Source of the DNA: Oribacterium asaccharolyticum ACB7 | GTDB lineage: Bacteria > Bacillota > Clostridia > Lachnospirales > Lachnospiraceae | NCBI RefSeq assembly: GCF_000238075.1 | Contig: NZ_JH414505.1 | Location: 405,904 to 469,903, forward strand | Direction of reading: 5' to 3' | DNA length: 64,000 bases | Shown here: in pieces, positions 33,612 to 42,329 of the stretch | Numbering within the stretch: the stretch's first letter is position 1 | Layout: each line of letters opens with the position of its first letter | Position numbers and translations under genes: made by a program | Notes under the pieces: generated by a model | Database searches by the model: none | What the model was told of the DNA's origin: nothing | Seen by the model: only the letters and a program-made list of their open reading frames with translations

Positions 33612-34625
33612 TTATTTCTTTTCCTTTGCATACTCTGCGGAAATATCTTTAATCCACTGCAGTCTTTCCAAATCGATATCCTCTCTGATGGTACAGTCAG
33701 CACCTAGTCCTACTCCTTTCGTGCCACTCTCATCCAGAATACGATAAATTTCTTTCTTTATCTCTTCTCTTGTTCCGGTATACAGAAGGCTTCCCTCCGC
33801 ATTGTCAAAGCCGCCGAAAACAGGCTTATTGTTCAATATCTTTTTCCCTTCCGCTAGAGAAATATTCTCGGAATAAATCGCCCAGTTGAAAGCCTTTACG
33901 GGATAATCTTTATACCATTCCAGATGGTTTGTATACTTTCCATATCCGCAAATATGGAGGAGTACATTATCTGTATACTTAAGAATCTCATTTAAAACTT
34001 CCAGATCCAATGGCTGTACTCTTTCTTTATGCACTTCTTCTGTAAAACTTTTGTCCTGTACACACTGCACACTGTAGTAAATTCCGTCTACGTCCGTTTC
34101 TGTAAACAGCCTCTTTACGAGTGCCTTTGTGTCCTCTGCGATACGCTTTGCAACCATAATCATGGATTGGGGATCTTCCTTGAAAAGTCTGGTAAACTTT
34201 GTAAAATCCTCATCGTATTCCTCAAAGCGAAGACGAATGTACTGTAGCGGAGAAAAGATATTGTAGTACTTGTATACATCTTTCCCTGCATGAGCACAGA
34301 TTTCCTTTACATAATCTACTTGTGCTTGAATCCATGGATGATTCTCCCCAACGGATTGTACTTCTTTTAACTGCTCCAGTGTAGTAATAGTAGACTTGCA
34401 AAGAGACGGATGTCCAAAGAACCCATCAGACATAATTTTGATGAAATCCGGCTTTGCCTCATCGATATATTTTTTTTGTTCAGCAACAACCGTCCTCATA
34501 ATGCTCGAATCTTCCCACCCATAGTGATTATGAAAGGACACGAAATGATGCCAGAATCCTCCAATAACTCTTTCGCCTTCTTCATTTGCCAAAAAGGCAT
34601 TCATTAATTCTTTTCTGTTTTCCAT
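33612..34625 (-). CDS. URO-D-family putative zinc methyltransferase, paralogue A
   Basis: 337 residues of the uroporphyrinogen decarboxylase superfamily, TIM-barrel type. LLHICGYGKYTNHLEW (His224, Cys226) and GLGADCTI (Cys311) give the His-Cys...Cys zinc set seen in MtaA/CmuA-type methyltransferases rather than in HemE. Other segments: FWHHFVSFHN near the N-terminus, KPDFIKIMSDGFFGHP, FSPLQYIRLRFEE. The start is 2 bp after the stop of the paralogue at 34628, and the two proteins share most of these segments, so they arose by duplication and may form a heteromer. No corrinoid protein gene lies nearby. It is the last gene of the liv-dhaKL operon. Substrate unknown. Confidence 0.82.
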   Translation of the reverse strand: MENRKELMNAFLANEEGERVIGGFWHHFVSFHNHYGWEDSSIMRTVVAEQKKYIDEAKPDFIKIMSDGFFGHPSLCKSTITTLEQLKEVQSVGENHPWIQAQVDYVKEICAHAGKDVYKYYNIFSPLQYIRLRFEEYDEDFTKFTRLFKEDPQSMIMVAKRIAEDTKALVKRLFTETDVDGIYYSVQCVQDKSFTEEVHKERVQPLDLEVLNEILKYTDNVLLHICGYGKYTNHLEWYKDYPVKAFNWAIYSENISLAEGKKILNNKPVFGGFDNAEGSLLYTGTREEIKKEIYRILDESGTKGVGLGADCTIREDIDLERLQWIKDISAEYAKEKK

Positions 34626-34627
34626 GC

Positions 34628-35647
34628 TTACTCTCCCTGTTCTCTATTCTTCTGTGCACAATACGTTATCCAACGTAAGCGTTCATTTGAGATGCTGTTC
34701 GGTACCGAACAATCTGCTCCGAGAATGAAGGAGCGATATTTACTCTCCTCTATGCAATCCTCAGCAAATTTTTCTACATCCGTTCTATCTCCTTCTGTTA
34801 TCAGTGTTTTAGGATTGTTATCAAAACCGCCGAGTATGCATTTTCCGGGGAATAATTTTCTGCCCTCCGATAAGCTGACGCCTTCCGTATGTACTGCCCA
34901 GTTATAAGCTCCCGCTTCATAGTCTCTATAGAAATCTAAATTGTTTTTGTGATGTGCATAGCCGCAAATGTGGAGGATGTTATAAGGACTTAATTCATTT
35001 GCCAGTTTTAAGACAGCAAGCTCGTCCTCTCCCACGATTTCCTTGTATGTTTTTTGGTCATATTTCGGGCTCTGTACATTTTGCACACAATAATAAATGC
35101 CGTCCAGTTTTGTTTCAGTAAGAAGTTTTCTTACCAAAGTCTGAATATCCTTTCCGAGCTCTTTTCCCGCATGCTGCAATTCCTTGGGATAATTTTCCGC
35201 CAGATACACAAAGCGTTCAAAATCCAAATCAAAAAATTCTAATCGAATTCGAATCCACTGCACAGGAGAGAAAATATTATAAAAACACATTACCTTGTCT
35301 GAAAAAAACTCTGTCATCTTTTTCAGATGTTCCACCTGCTCCGTAATCCAAGGATGATCTTCCGGGAGACTTTTTATAGCAAGAAGGTCCTCACCGTTTC
35401 TAAGAGGATTTTCCATCACAGTCGGATGTCCGATAAATGCATCATTCATAATCTTCATGATATCCGGCTTAACTTCCTCAAAAAACTTTTTATGCCCTTC
35501 TATGGCTCTTTCTTGTGCAGCCTTATCACCGGGCTTGGCAAACTGTTCCTTTTCCGGGAGAAAATGATGCCAAAATCCTGCAGGGACTTCCTGCATTTTT
35601 TCTCCCGAAAATGCCATTTTAACTAGGTTTCTTTTGGATTCTTGCAT
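34628..35647 (-). CDS. URO-D-family putative zinc methyltransferase, paralogue B
   Basis: 339 residues, a close paralogue of the next gene. Zinc ligands again visible: NILHICGYAHHKNNLDFYRD (His226, Cys228) and FILGADCSVPNS near residue 315. Shared segments include PAGFWHHFLPEKEQ, KPDIMKIMNDAFIGHP, YNIFSPVQWIRIRLEF, LTETKLDGIYYCVQNVQSP, and GGFDNNP. It lacks the Arg/Asp set of HemE that binds uroporphyrinogen, so I do not call it heme biosynthesis. The TAG of dhaL is followed at once by this ATG, so translation is coupled with dhaL. Methyl transfer to or from a thiol or corrinoid is a family inference. Confidence 0.82.
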   Translation of the reverse strand: MQESKRNLVKMAFSGEKMQEVPAGFWHHFLPEKEQFAKPGDKAAQERAIEGHKKFFEEVKPDIMKIMNDAFIGHPTVMENPLRNGEDLLAIKSLPEDHPWITEQVEHLKKMTEFFSDKVMCFYNIFSPVQWIRIRLEFFDLDFERFVYLAENYPKELQHAGKELGKDIQTLVRKLLTETKLDGIYYCVQNVQSPKYDQKTYKEIVGEDELAVLKLANELSPYNILHICGYAHHKNNLDFYRDYEAGAYNWAVHTEGVSLSEGRKLFPGKCILGGFDNNPKTLITEGDRTDVEKFAEDCIEESKYRSFILGADCSVPNSISNERLRWITYCAQKNREQGE

Positions 35648-36298
35648 CTAATTCCCTCTTTTTTCTAATGCTTTGTCCATTAAGACCTTGATTTGCAACG
35701 CCATAGTAACCGCACCGGGATCCAGATGCCCCATTCCCTTATTACTCTGATAGGTTGCTCTTCCTTTAATAGATTCCATATTTCTGGTTTCTTCTGCACC
35801 CTTTTCTGCTGCAGCCGCTACTCTCTTACACAAATCATCAACACTTACTCCCTCTTCCAAAGCAGCCTTATACTCTTCTACTGCAGGATACAAGCTGTCA
35901 ATCATTGTTTTAAATCCGGGCTTAGCCTGTCCTCTTTCCATAATTGCATTGAGCATTGCGTTTAAAATTTCAAAAAGTTCCTCTTTATGGATAGAGTCCT
36001 TATCCTTCATCACTTTGGAAGCATGCAGATAAGCACTGCCGTAGAGAACTCCGGAAGAGCCTCCGATTACCGCCATCATAATCTTTCCGATTTCTTTTAA
36101 TTCAGAGCTTATGTCCAAGGCCTCCAATCTTTCCTTTTCTTCGGTAAGCTTTGTAAAGCCCATGTGTAGATTTGCCCAATGGTCTCCATCACCCGTTGCA
36201 AGATCGAGATTGGTAATGTACTCCTCTTTTTCATTTAATTCCTGATTAACGGCAACAATATAGTCCATATAATCTTTACTGGTTAATGTAAAATTCAT
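35648..36298 (-). CDS. dhaL: DhaL-like kinase subunit (ADP-binding)
   Basis: 216 residues. All-helical DhaL fold with the Mg-ADP loop LDLATGDGDHWANLHMGFTK (Asp32, Asp37, Asp39), GGSSGVLYGSAYLHASKVM, and RATYQSNKGMGHLDPGAVTM. In E. coli, DhaL keeps ADP bound and is recharged by DhaM. Here no dhaM is present in the window; the subunit may use free ATP or a phosphoryl donor encoded elsewhere. HW replaces the commoner HG in the GDGDHG motif. It lies 12 bp after dhaK and touches the first URO-D gene. In E. coli, DhaL also activates DhaR, which fits the DhaR-like regulator gene downstream. Confidence 0.9.
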   Translation of the reverse strand: MNFTLTSKDYMDYIVAVNQELNEKEEYITNLDLATGDGDHWANLHMGFTKLTEEKERLEALDISSELKEIGKIMMAVIGGSSGVLYGSAYLHASKVMKDKDSIHKEELFEILNAMLNAIMERGQAKPGFKTMIDSLYPAVEEYKAALEEGVSVDDLCKRVAAAAEKGAEETRNMESIKGRATYQSNKGMGHLDPGAVTMALQIKVLMDKALEKRGN

Positions 36299-36310
36299 AT
36301 TTCCTCCTCA

Positions 36311-37300
36311 TTAATCAATCTTAAAAGCCGGGGTATCACAGGACGCATCCAAAAGCGTCTTCATCTTGTCGTTCAGCTTTAATAAAGAAAGAGAGCATCC
36401 TGTCATCTCTAAGGAAGTGGTATAGTTCCCCACAAAGGTCTTATATGAGGTGATATTCTTTTCCTTCAATAATTTTTGTACTTCATAGTTCAGGATATAA
36501 AGTTCCATAAGAGGAGTTCCTCCTAAACCATTTACCAGTACCGCTACTTCACTGCCTTCATAATCATAATCATCCAGAATTTTCTGAAGCAAAATCTCCG
36601 CAATCTCTTTTGCGGTCTTCATGGTAGTCTTTTCTACTCCGGGTTCTCCATGAATACCCATGCCGATTTCAATTTCATTTTCTCCCAAAGTAAATCCAGG
36701 TCTTCCTACCGCAGGTAAAATGCAGGGGCTCATCGCCATACCCATACTTCTAAGGTTTGCGACCACCTCTCTTGCCACTCCTGCCACTTCACTAAGAGGA
36801 GCTCCTGTTTCAGCCATAGCACCTGCAATTTTATGAACAAACATGGTACCTGCAATTCCTCTTCTTCCTGTGGAATAGGTACTGTCCGGCACTGCCACGT
36901 CATCCTTTACTACAACGCTTTCTACCTGGATACCTTCCATTTCAGCCATATCCTGTGCCATACCGAAATTCATAATATCGCCGGAGTAATTCTTAATTAC
37001 AAATAGTACACCCTGTCCTTTTTCCACCTTCTCAATAGCGGCTTCAATGCGGTCCGGACTTGGAGAGGAGAAAACATTTCCTGAAACTGCTGCATCCAGC
37101 ATTCCTTTTCCTACAAAGCCGGCATGAAGTGGTTCATGACCAGCTCCACCCCCGGAAATAACTGCAACTTTCTTATCCATATTTTTGCGATAAATAACTT
37201 CCTTTTCCGGGATATATTCCAAGGTGTCACTATTTGCCATCTGTAAGCCCATGAGACACTCTTTTACTACATCTTCCGGCTTGTTAATAATCTTTTTCAT
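36311..37300 (-). CDS. dhaK: DhaK-like substrate-binding kinase subunit
   Basis: 329 residues, full length. DhaK binds dihydroxyacetone covalently as a hemiaminal to His. The key residues are present: SGGGAGHEPLHAGFVGKGML (His55), IKNYSGDIMNFGMAQDMAE (Asp108), and IGMGIHGEPG with the covalent-binding His217. The rest of the chain, including VAVPDSTYSTGRRGIAGTMF and the C-terminal VLVNGLGGTPLMELYI, matches the family throughout. It lies 14 bp after livF in one operon with a Liv-type ABC importer and URO-D proteins, unlike ordinary glycerol/DHA loci. The true substrate may therefore be a DHA-like triose, tetrose or derivative. See findings. Confidence 0.92.
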   Translation of the reverse strand: MKKIINKPEDVVKECLMGLQMANSDTLEYIPEKEVIYRKNMDKKVAVISGGGAGHEPLHAGFVGKGMLDAAVSGNVFSSPSPDRIEAAIEKVEKGQGVLFVIKNYSGDIMNFGMAQDMAEMEGIQVESVVVKDDVAVPDSTYSTGRRGIAGTMFVHKIAGAMAETGAPLSEVAGVAREVVANLRSMGMAMSPCILPAVGRPGFTLGENEIEIGMGIHGEPGVEKTTMKTAKEIAEILLQKILDDYDYEGSEVAVLVNGLGGTPLMELYILNYEVQKLLKEKNITSYKTFVGNYTTSLEMTGCSLSLLKLNDKMKTLLDASCDTPAFKID

Positions 37301-37314
37301 GCTTTATCCTTTCT

Positions 37315-38022
37315 TTATCCTATTCCTAAATATGCTTCCTTTACTTTAGGATTGTTTGCAATTTCCTTCGCATCTCCCTGCATAGTAATGAGTCCATTCT
37401 CTAATACATAGGCGCGATTAGAAGTCTGTAATGCCAAGTTTGCATTCTGCTCTACAAGAAGTATGGTTACTCCCTGCTTCTGTATTTCCTTAATCATGTC
37501 AAAAATCAATAAAACAATATTGGGTGCAAGACCCAGAGACGGTTCATCCAAGAACAAGAGCTCCGGAGAAGACATCAGTGCACGTCCAACCGCAAGCATC
37601 TGCTGCTCACCGCCGGAAAGAGTTCCGGCCTGTTGCTTGATTCTTTCTTTTAATCTCGGAAACAAAGCGAATACTCGATCGTAGTTCTTCTCAATCTCTC
37701 CCTTATTACTGATGGAGAATGCTCCAATTCTTAAATTTTCAAGCACCGTCAAATCCGGAAAAACTTCTCTTCCTTCCGGAGAAATACTGATTTTCTTCTT
37801 ACTTAACTGGTAGGGAGCGATATTGGTAATGTCTTCATCATAAAGCATCACCTTTCCGCTACTGGCCTTCTGAATTCCTGTTACAGTGCTTAACAGGGTA
37901 CTCTTTCCTGCACCATTGCTTCCTATCAAGGAAACAACCTCTCCCTTATGAATTTCCAGATCAATTCCCTTTAAGGCGTGAATTGCCCCATAATGCGTAT
38001 TAAGTCCCTGAATTTTCAGCAT
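37315..38022 (-). CDS. livF: Liv-type ABC transporter ATPase LivF
   Basis: 235 residues, one ABC domain: SLIGSNGAGKSTLLSTVTGI (Walker A), GTLSGGEQQMLAVGRALMSS (signature), LLFLDEPSLGLAPNIVLLIF (Walker B), and VTILLVEQNANLALQTSNRA. SPEGREVFPDLTVLENLRIG is the usual LivF Q-loop segment. It overlaps livG by 23 bp. It pairs with LivG to power a branched-chain-amino-acid-type importer, but Liv-family importers also take amides, urea, and aromatic or small acids, and the following dhaK argues for a non-amino-acid substrate. Confidence 0.93.
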   Translation of the reverse strand: MLKIQGLNTHYGAIHALKGIDLEIHKGEVVSLIGSNGAGKSTLLSTVTGIQKASSGKVMLYDEDITNIAPYQLSKKKISISPEGREVFPDLTVLENLRIGAFSISNKGEIEKNYDRVFALFPRLKERIKQQAGTLSGGEQQMLAVGRALMSSPELLFLDEPSLGLAPNIVLLIFDMIKEIQKQGVTILLVEQNANLALQTSNRAYVLENGLITMQGDAKEIANNPKVKEAYLGIG

Positions 38023-38794
38023 TTTGCAGCCCTCCCAAGTACGCCTCTATTACCTGCTTATTATTTGCGATTTCTTTTGGCAAACCGTCTGCAATAGGCT
38101 TTCCATGATCGATTACATAGATTCTGTCGGAAATGTTCATTACCACACTCATATCATGCTCAATCATTAAAATGGTATATCCCATATCTCTAAGCTCCCG
38201 GATAAATCCCATAAGTTCCAAGGATTCCTGGGGATTCATACCGGCTGCAGGCTCATCCAGTAGAATCAGCTTGGCTCCGGTAGCAATTGCTCTCGCGATT
38301 TCTACCTTTCTTTGATCTCCATAGGGAAGGTTTGCCGCATATTCATCTCTTCTATGATCCAGCTTTAAAAGCTGCAAAAGCCTAATCGCCTGTATTACTC
38401 TTTCATCTTCCTCTTTTCTAAAGCGTTTCGTTCTAAAGCTGGAATCCAAAAATGTATATTTTGTTCTGTGATGAGTTCCCACCAGAACATTTTCTATTAC
38501 TCTCATGTCATGAAAAAGTCGAATATTTTGGAATGTTCTGGCTATCCCTTTATGTACAATTTCAATCGGCGGAAGATGATGAATGGCTTCCCCTCTAAAA
38601 TATATTTCTCCAGAATCCGGCTTATAAATTCCTGTCAGCAGATTGAAAACAGTTGTTTTTCCTGCCCCGTTGGGACCGATAACACTGATTATTTCTCCTC
38701 TTCTAATCTGTAGATTCACGTTATCAACAGCTTTAATACCACCGAATTGCTTGGACAGATTTTTAACCTCTAAAAGCATTTCATCCGTACTCAT
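38000..38794 (-). CDS. livG: Liv-type ABC transporter ATPase LivG
   Basis: 264 residues, one ABC domain: SVIGPNGAGKTTVFNLLTGI (Walker A), GIARTFQNIRLFHDMRVIEN (Q-loop), LPYGDQRKVEIARAIATGAK (signature region with the LivG-type YGDQR), LILLDEPAAGMNPQESLELM. Overlaps livM by 4 bp and livF by 23 bp. Forms the LivG-LivF heterodimer below the LivH-LivM channel. Confidence 0.93.
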   Translation of the reverse strand: MSTDEMLLEVKNLSKQFGGIKAVDNVNLQIRRGEIISVIGPNGAGKTTVFNLLTGIYKPDSGEIYFRGEAIHHLPPIEIVHKGIARTFQNIRLFHDMRVIENVLVGTHHRTKYTFLDSSFRTKRFRKEEDERVIQAIRLLQLLKLDHRRDEYAANLPYGDQRKVEIARAIATGAKLILLDEPAAGMNPQESLELMGFIRELRDMGYTILMIEHDMSVVMNISDRIYVIDHGKPIADGLPKEIANNKQVIEAYLGGLQNAENSGT

Positions 38795-39870
38795 ACTAGC
38801 TCCTTACTCTCTTTTGCCAAATCCTCCTTAGCCTGACGGGAAAGAGGATAGGGAAGCCTGGATTTCCATCCTAATAAACCTGCCGGGCGGAAACGCATCA
38901 TCAATACCAGAATCACGCCGTACAGTACGAAACGGTACTCCATAAGGAAACGAGATACTTCCGGAAAGGCAATCAGCAAAATAGCACCGATATACATCCC
39001 TCTCTGTGTTCCCATTCCTCCTAAAATCACGATACTGAGTATCATCGTAGATACATCAAAGTTGAAGGTGTTCGGATCCACATAGCCAATTAAACGGGAA
39101 TATAGAGAACCGCCCAAAGCACAAATCATGGCGGAAATGACCATAGCCAGTATCTTATAAAAATTTACATTGACTCCCATCATAGTGGAAGCAAGCTCAT
39201 CTCCCTTGATTCCTCTTAATGCTCTACCTGTCTTGGAACGAACCAAAAAGAAGCAGAATACACTGACAAGAATAAGGAAAAAAAGAGCAAGATAGTATAA
39301 TCCGTAATTCTGAACAGTTAATTCCATTCCGAAAATCTCAGGTTTCGGAATGTTCTTTATTCCCAAGGTTCCGCCTGTAACGCTTTGCCAGTTCATCAGA
39401 ATCATTTTCATAATCTCTCCGAACCCCAAAGTAATAATGGAGAGATACGTTCCTGTTACACGAAGACTGGGAAGCCCCAGAACTACGCCAATTGCACCGG
39501 CTAAAAGCATACCTAAAAGAACTGACGGAAAGAATGGTAGCCCTGCTTTCATGGAAAGAATCGCACTACTATAAGCTCCAATAGCCACAAATCCTGCATG
39601 TCCCAAAGAAACGAGTCCGGTATATCCTGTTAAAACATTTAATCCCAGAGCCAAAATACTGTAAATTCCGATTTTTATACTAACGGTCAGTAAGTACTGG
39701 TTAGACAAAATAAACGGAAAAGCCAGTAAAAAAAGAATCAAAGCAGGAAGTAAAATCTGTTTCTTCTCATGTACCCATTTTTCCAACTGATGCAAGTTCA
39801 ACATTTCAGCAATAGCAAAGCTCTTCCTTTCTTTTGCTGTAGAAGTATTTCTATCTTTATTCTCTGCCAT
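38791..39870 (-). CDS. livM: Liv-type ABC transporter permease LivM
   Basis: 359 residues with a charged N-terminal extension of about 38 residues, then nine or ten hydrophobic segments. Family motifs: LGLNVLTGYTGLVSLGHAGF, LRVTGTYLSIITLGFGEIMK, and SIVILGGMGTQRGMYIGAIL. The N-terminal extension (MAENKDRNTSTAKERKSFAI) is polar and may be partly over-called; the ATG used has only a weak site. Follows livH by 3 bp and overlaps livG by 4. Confidence 0.92.
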   Translation of the reverse strand: MAENKDRNTSTAKERKSFAIAEMLNLHQLEKWVHEKKQILLPALILFLLAFPFILSNQYLLTVSIKIGIYSILALGLNVLTGYTGLVSLGHAGFVAIGAYSSAILSMKAGLPFFPSVLLGMLLAGAIGVVLGLPSLRVTGTYLSIITLGFGEIMKMILMNWQSVTGGTLGIKNIPKPEIFGMELTVQNYGLYYLALFFLILVSVFCFFLVRSKTGRALRGIKGDELASTMMGVNVNFYKILAMVISAMICALGGSLYSRLIGYVDPNTFNFDVSTMILSIVILGGMGTQRGMYIGAILLIAFPEVSRFLMEYRFVLYGVILVLMMRFRPAGLLGWKSRLPYPLSRQAKEDLAKESKELV

Positions 39871-39873
39871 AAC

Positions 39874-40749
39874 TTACACCTTCGTTATCCCTTTCCGTCC
39901 GAATAATCCTTGCGGTCTTAGTAAAAGCACAAGAATCAAAATGATAAAGGCGATGGAATCTCTATAGGTTGACCCCAGGAATGTGGCTGCCATACTCTCC
40001 GAAACGCCGACCATAAGTCCACCAATTAAAGCTCCGGGAAGGCTGCCGATGCCGCCTAAAACTGCTGCAGCAAAGGCCTTAAGCCCCGCCATAAATCCCA
40101 TGTTGGGATATACAATCTGATAATATCCACTTACCAGTGCACCGGCAATTGTTGCCGAAACGCCCGCCAGGAAAAACGTGAAGGAGATAATAAAATTCAC
40201 ATTTACTCCCATCAGATTTGCCGCTTTCGGGTTTTGTTCACAGGCTCTCATGGCAAGTCCTATTTTCGTCTTAAATACGATAAACATGAGAATTCCCATA
40301 AGAAGAACAGACACCACAAACATCATGATTTGGGTGATAGAAATTGGAAACTTTCCAATCATCACGTTTCCCTCTCCAAATATAGATGGAAAGCTTCTTT
40401 TTTCCGAACCCAAAAAGATAATTAAGAGATTCGTTATAATATTGGAAATACCGATAGTGGTAATCAAAGAAGCAATCGGCGGGGACTTTTTCTTCCGCAA
40501 AGGTTCTAATGCCGCTTTATCAATTGCTATTCCCAGAATTCCTGTCAGCAGCATTGCTGCAACTATGCCTGGAACTATTCCAAAATGCATGCCTATAAAA
40601 ACCATAGCCATCTCTGCGCCAAAAGCATAAATTGCGCCGTGCGAGAAATTGACAAGACGAAGAATTCCAAACACCAAGGAATATCCTACAGCAATTAGAG
40701 CATATCCCATTCCTAACGCTAAACCATTAATAATTTGCTGTGTGACCAT
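39874..40749 (-). CDS. livH: Liv-type ABC transporter permease LivH
   Basis: 291 residues with about eight membrane segments. Motifs: IINGLALGMGYALIAVGYSL, LRLVNFSHGAIYAFGAEMAM, and KAFAAAVLGGIGSLPGALIG. I chose the ATG at 40749 (MVTQQIING) because AGGAG precedes it and it gives the standard LivH N-terminus. A longer in-frame start would add about 28 polar residues. It lies 99 bp after the binding-protein gene. Confidence 0.92.
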   Translation of the reverse strand: MVTQQIINGLALGMGYALIAVGYSLVFGILRLVNFSHGAIYAFGAEMAMVFIGMHFGIVPGIVAAMLLTGILGIAIDKAALEPLRKKKSPPIASLITTIGISNIITNLLIIFLGSEKRSFPSIFGEGNVMIGKFPISITQIMMFVVSVLLMGILMFIVFKTKIGLAMRACEQNPKAANLMGVNVNFIISFTFFLAGVSATIAGALVSGYYQIVYPNMGFMAGLKAFAAAVLGGIGSLPGALIGGLMVGVSESMAATFLGSTYRDSIAFIILILVLLLRPQGLFGRKGITKV

Positions 40750-40848
40750 AGCTACTCCTGTATAGATATCAAAATATCTCTTTATTTTAGGATGGGAAAA
40801 AACATGTTTCATGTTCTTTCCCATCCTTCTCAAATAGACTAGACTTTA

Positions 40849-41994
40849 TTACTTATCCATTTTTACGAATTTACCATCTTTAATGGTTACTTTTACGAAT
40901 TGCTTATCTACATCACCGTTCTCATCAAACTTGATTTCTCCGGTTACTCCCTGATAAGCAGTCTTATAGAGCTGATTCTTTACTGCCTCGGAATCGGTTG
41001 TGTTTGCATCCTTAATTGCAGTAAGAAGGATACCTACTGAATCATAAGCCTGAGAAGTAAGGGCGGACGGAGCATTTCCATAAGCCGTCTTGTAAGATTC
41101 TACATAAGACTTAATGGTCGGATCATCAGACTCGGAGAAGAAGATAACCGGGAAGCAAACCCCCTCCACTGCACTTCCGCCAAGCTCGATTAGCTGCTGA
41201 CTGTATGCATTGGAAAATCCCACAATGCTGATATCAGGATTAATCTGTTTGTACTGCTTGGCAACCGGTGCAACCAAATTGTACATTCCACAGCAGATTA
41301 CCACATCTGCACCGGCCTCATTTAACTTAGTAATAGCCGGAGTATAATCGTCAGATCCTTCCATAACTTCTTCGTGTGCAACGACTTCTGCATCTGTCTT
41401 TGCAACCAACTCCTTAATGATAGAAGAAGTATTGGTTCCCCAATCTGTCATGATGCTAATGATACCGACTTTTTTCTTTCCTAAGTCGTTCACTGCAATA
41501 TCAACACTTGCAGCGGCCTCCTTAGAAATAACTGTATTATTTCTAAAGATATAATCTCCAATTCCCGAATAATCTGGGTGAGAAGCAGACGGAGAAATTT
41601 CGATAACCTTGTTTTCTTGGTAAATAGGAGCTGCTGTCATACATACGCCGGAGGAGAAGTGTCCAATAACGCCTAATATTTTTTTATCGGAAATGATTTT
41701 CTGTGCAATGGTTGTCGCTTCTTCAGCGGTATTCTTGTCGTCATACTGTACAATTTCAATCTGCTTTCCTAAAACGCCTCCATTGTCGTTCCATTCCTTC
41801 GCCTTTAATACTGCAGCATTGTAAAATCCGATTCCATATTCTGAATTATCCCCGGTCATTGGGCCGCAAACAGCAATTTGAACTTTATCTCCACTTGCTT
41901 TTGCATCATTACTTTCTGTCTTTGCTGCACCTCCACCGCAGGCACTTAATAATGCCACACAGAGTAAACTGGCAATTAAACTTCTTTTCTTCAT
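40849..41994 (-). CDS. Liv-type ABC substrate-binding lipoprotein
   Basis: 381 residues. Signal peptide MKKRSLIASLLCVALLSAC with lipobox Cys; the mature part is a periplasmic-binding type 1 fold: VQIAVCGPMTGDNSEYGIGF, GVIGHFSSGVCMTAAPIYQE, VIEISPSASHPDYSGIGDYI, and ALTSQAYDSVGILLTAIKDA. This is the LivJ/AmiC-like group. It heads the operon; a plausible promoter with TAAAAT lies about 120 bp upstream. The 335-bp gap to the previous gene also holds a hairpin (GGAAAACA...TGTTTTC) near the start. Ligand unknown; presumably the substrate of DhaK or its methylated form. Confidence 0.9.
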   Translation of the reverse strand: MKKRSLIASLLCVALLSACGGGAAKTESNDAKASGDKVQIAVCGPMTGDNSEYGIGFYNAAVLKAKEWNDNGGVLGKQIEIVQYDDKNTAEEATTIAQKIISDKKILGVIGHFSSGVCMTAAPIYQENKVIEISPSASHPDYSGIGDYIFRNNTVISKEAAASVDIAVNDLGKKKVGIISIMTDWGTNTSSIIKELVAKTDAEVVAHEEVMEGSDDYTPAITKLNEAGADVVICCGMYNLVAPVAKQYKQINPDISIVGFSNAYSQQLIELGGSAVEGVCFPVIFFSESDDPTIKSYVESYKTAYGNAPSALTSQAYDSVGILLTAIKDANTTDSEAVKNQLYKTAYQGVTGEIKFDENGDVDKQFVKVTIKDGKFVKMDK

Positions 41995-42265
41995 TCACAT
42001 ACCTCCTAATATTTTTACGATGGAAAACATAAAATGTTTTCTCCTAATGCATGTGTCTATATTAGAATATTTACAATAATTTTTCTATAACATTCGTGCA
42101 ATATCACTAATTTTGTTAAAAATATACGGATAGATTTTAGTGCATTATTACTATATTAAACAAAGCACCTTATCATATGTTTCATTTTGAGACACTCTTA
42201 AACTTTCGCTTATCTTTCACAAGTATTTTAAAAGACATTGGTATTTCTCTAAATGTTTAAACACA

Positions 42266-42296
42266 AAAAAGGAAGAGCTCTCAGCTCCCCCTTTTT
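42266..42296 (-). terminator. Terminator after the SLC13 permease gene
   Basis: AAAAAGGAAGAGCT (42266-42279) pairs with AGCTCCCCCTTTTT (42283-42296) using two G-U pairs on the minus-strand RNA, three-base loop, ending in a T run. It separates the permease/URO-D pair from the liv operon. Confidence 0.85.
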
Positions 42297-42329
42297 CTTT
42301 TCCTTAATCCCCTTTTTTTCTTTTTCCCC

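Noticed and set aside
33612..35647. Two hemE (uroporphyrinogen decarboxylase) genes for heme synthesis
   Set aside because: They carry HxC...C zinc-like ligands and no neighbouring heme genes; they match the methyltransferase branch of the superfamily better.
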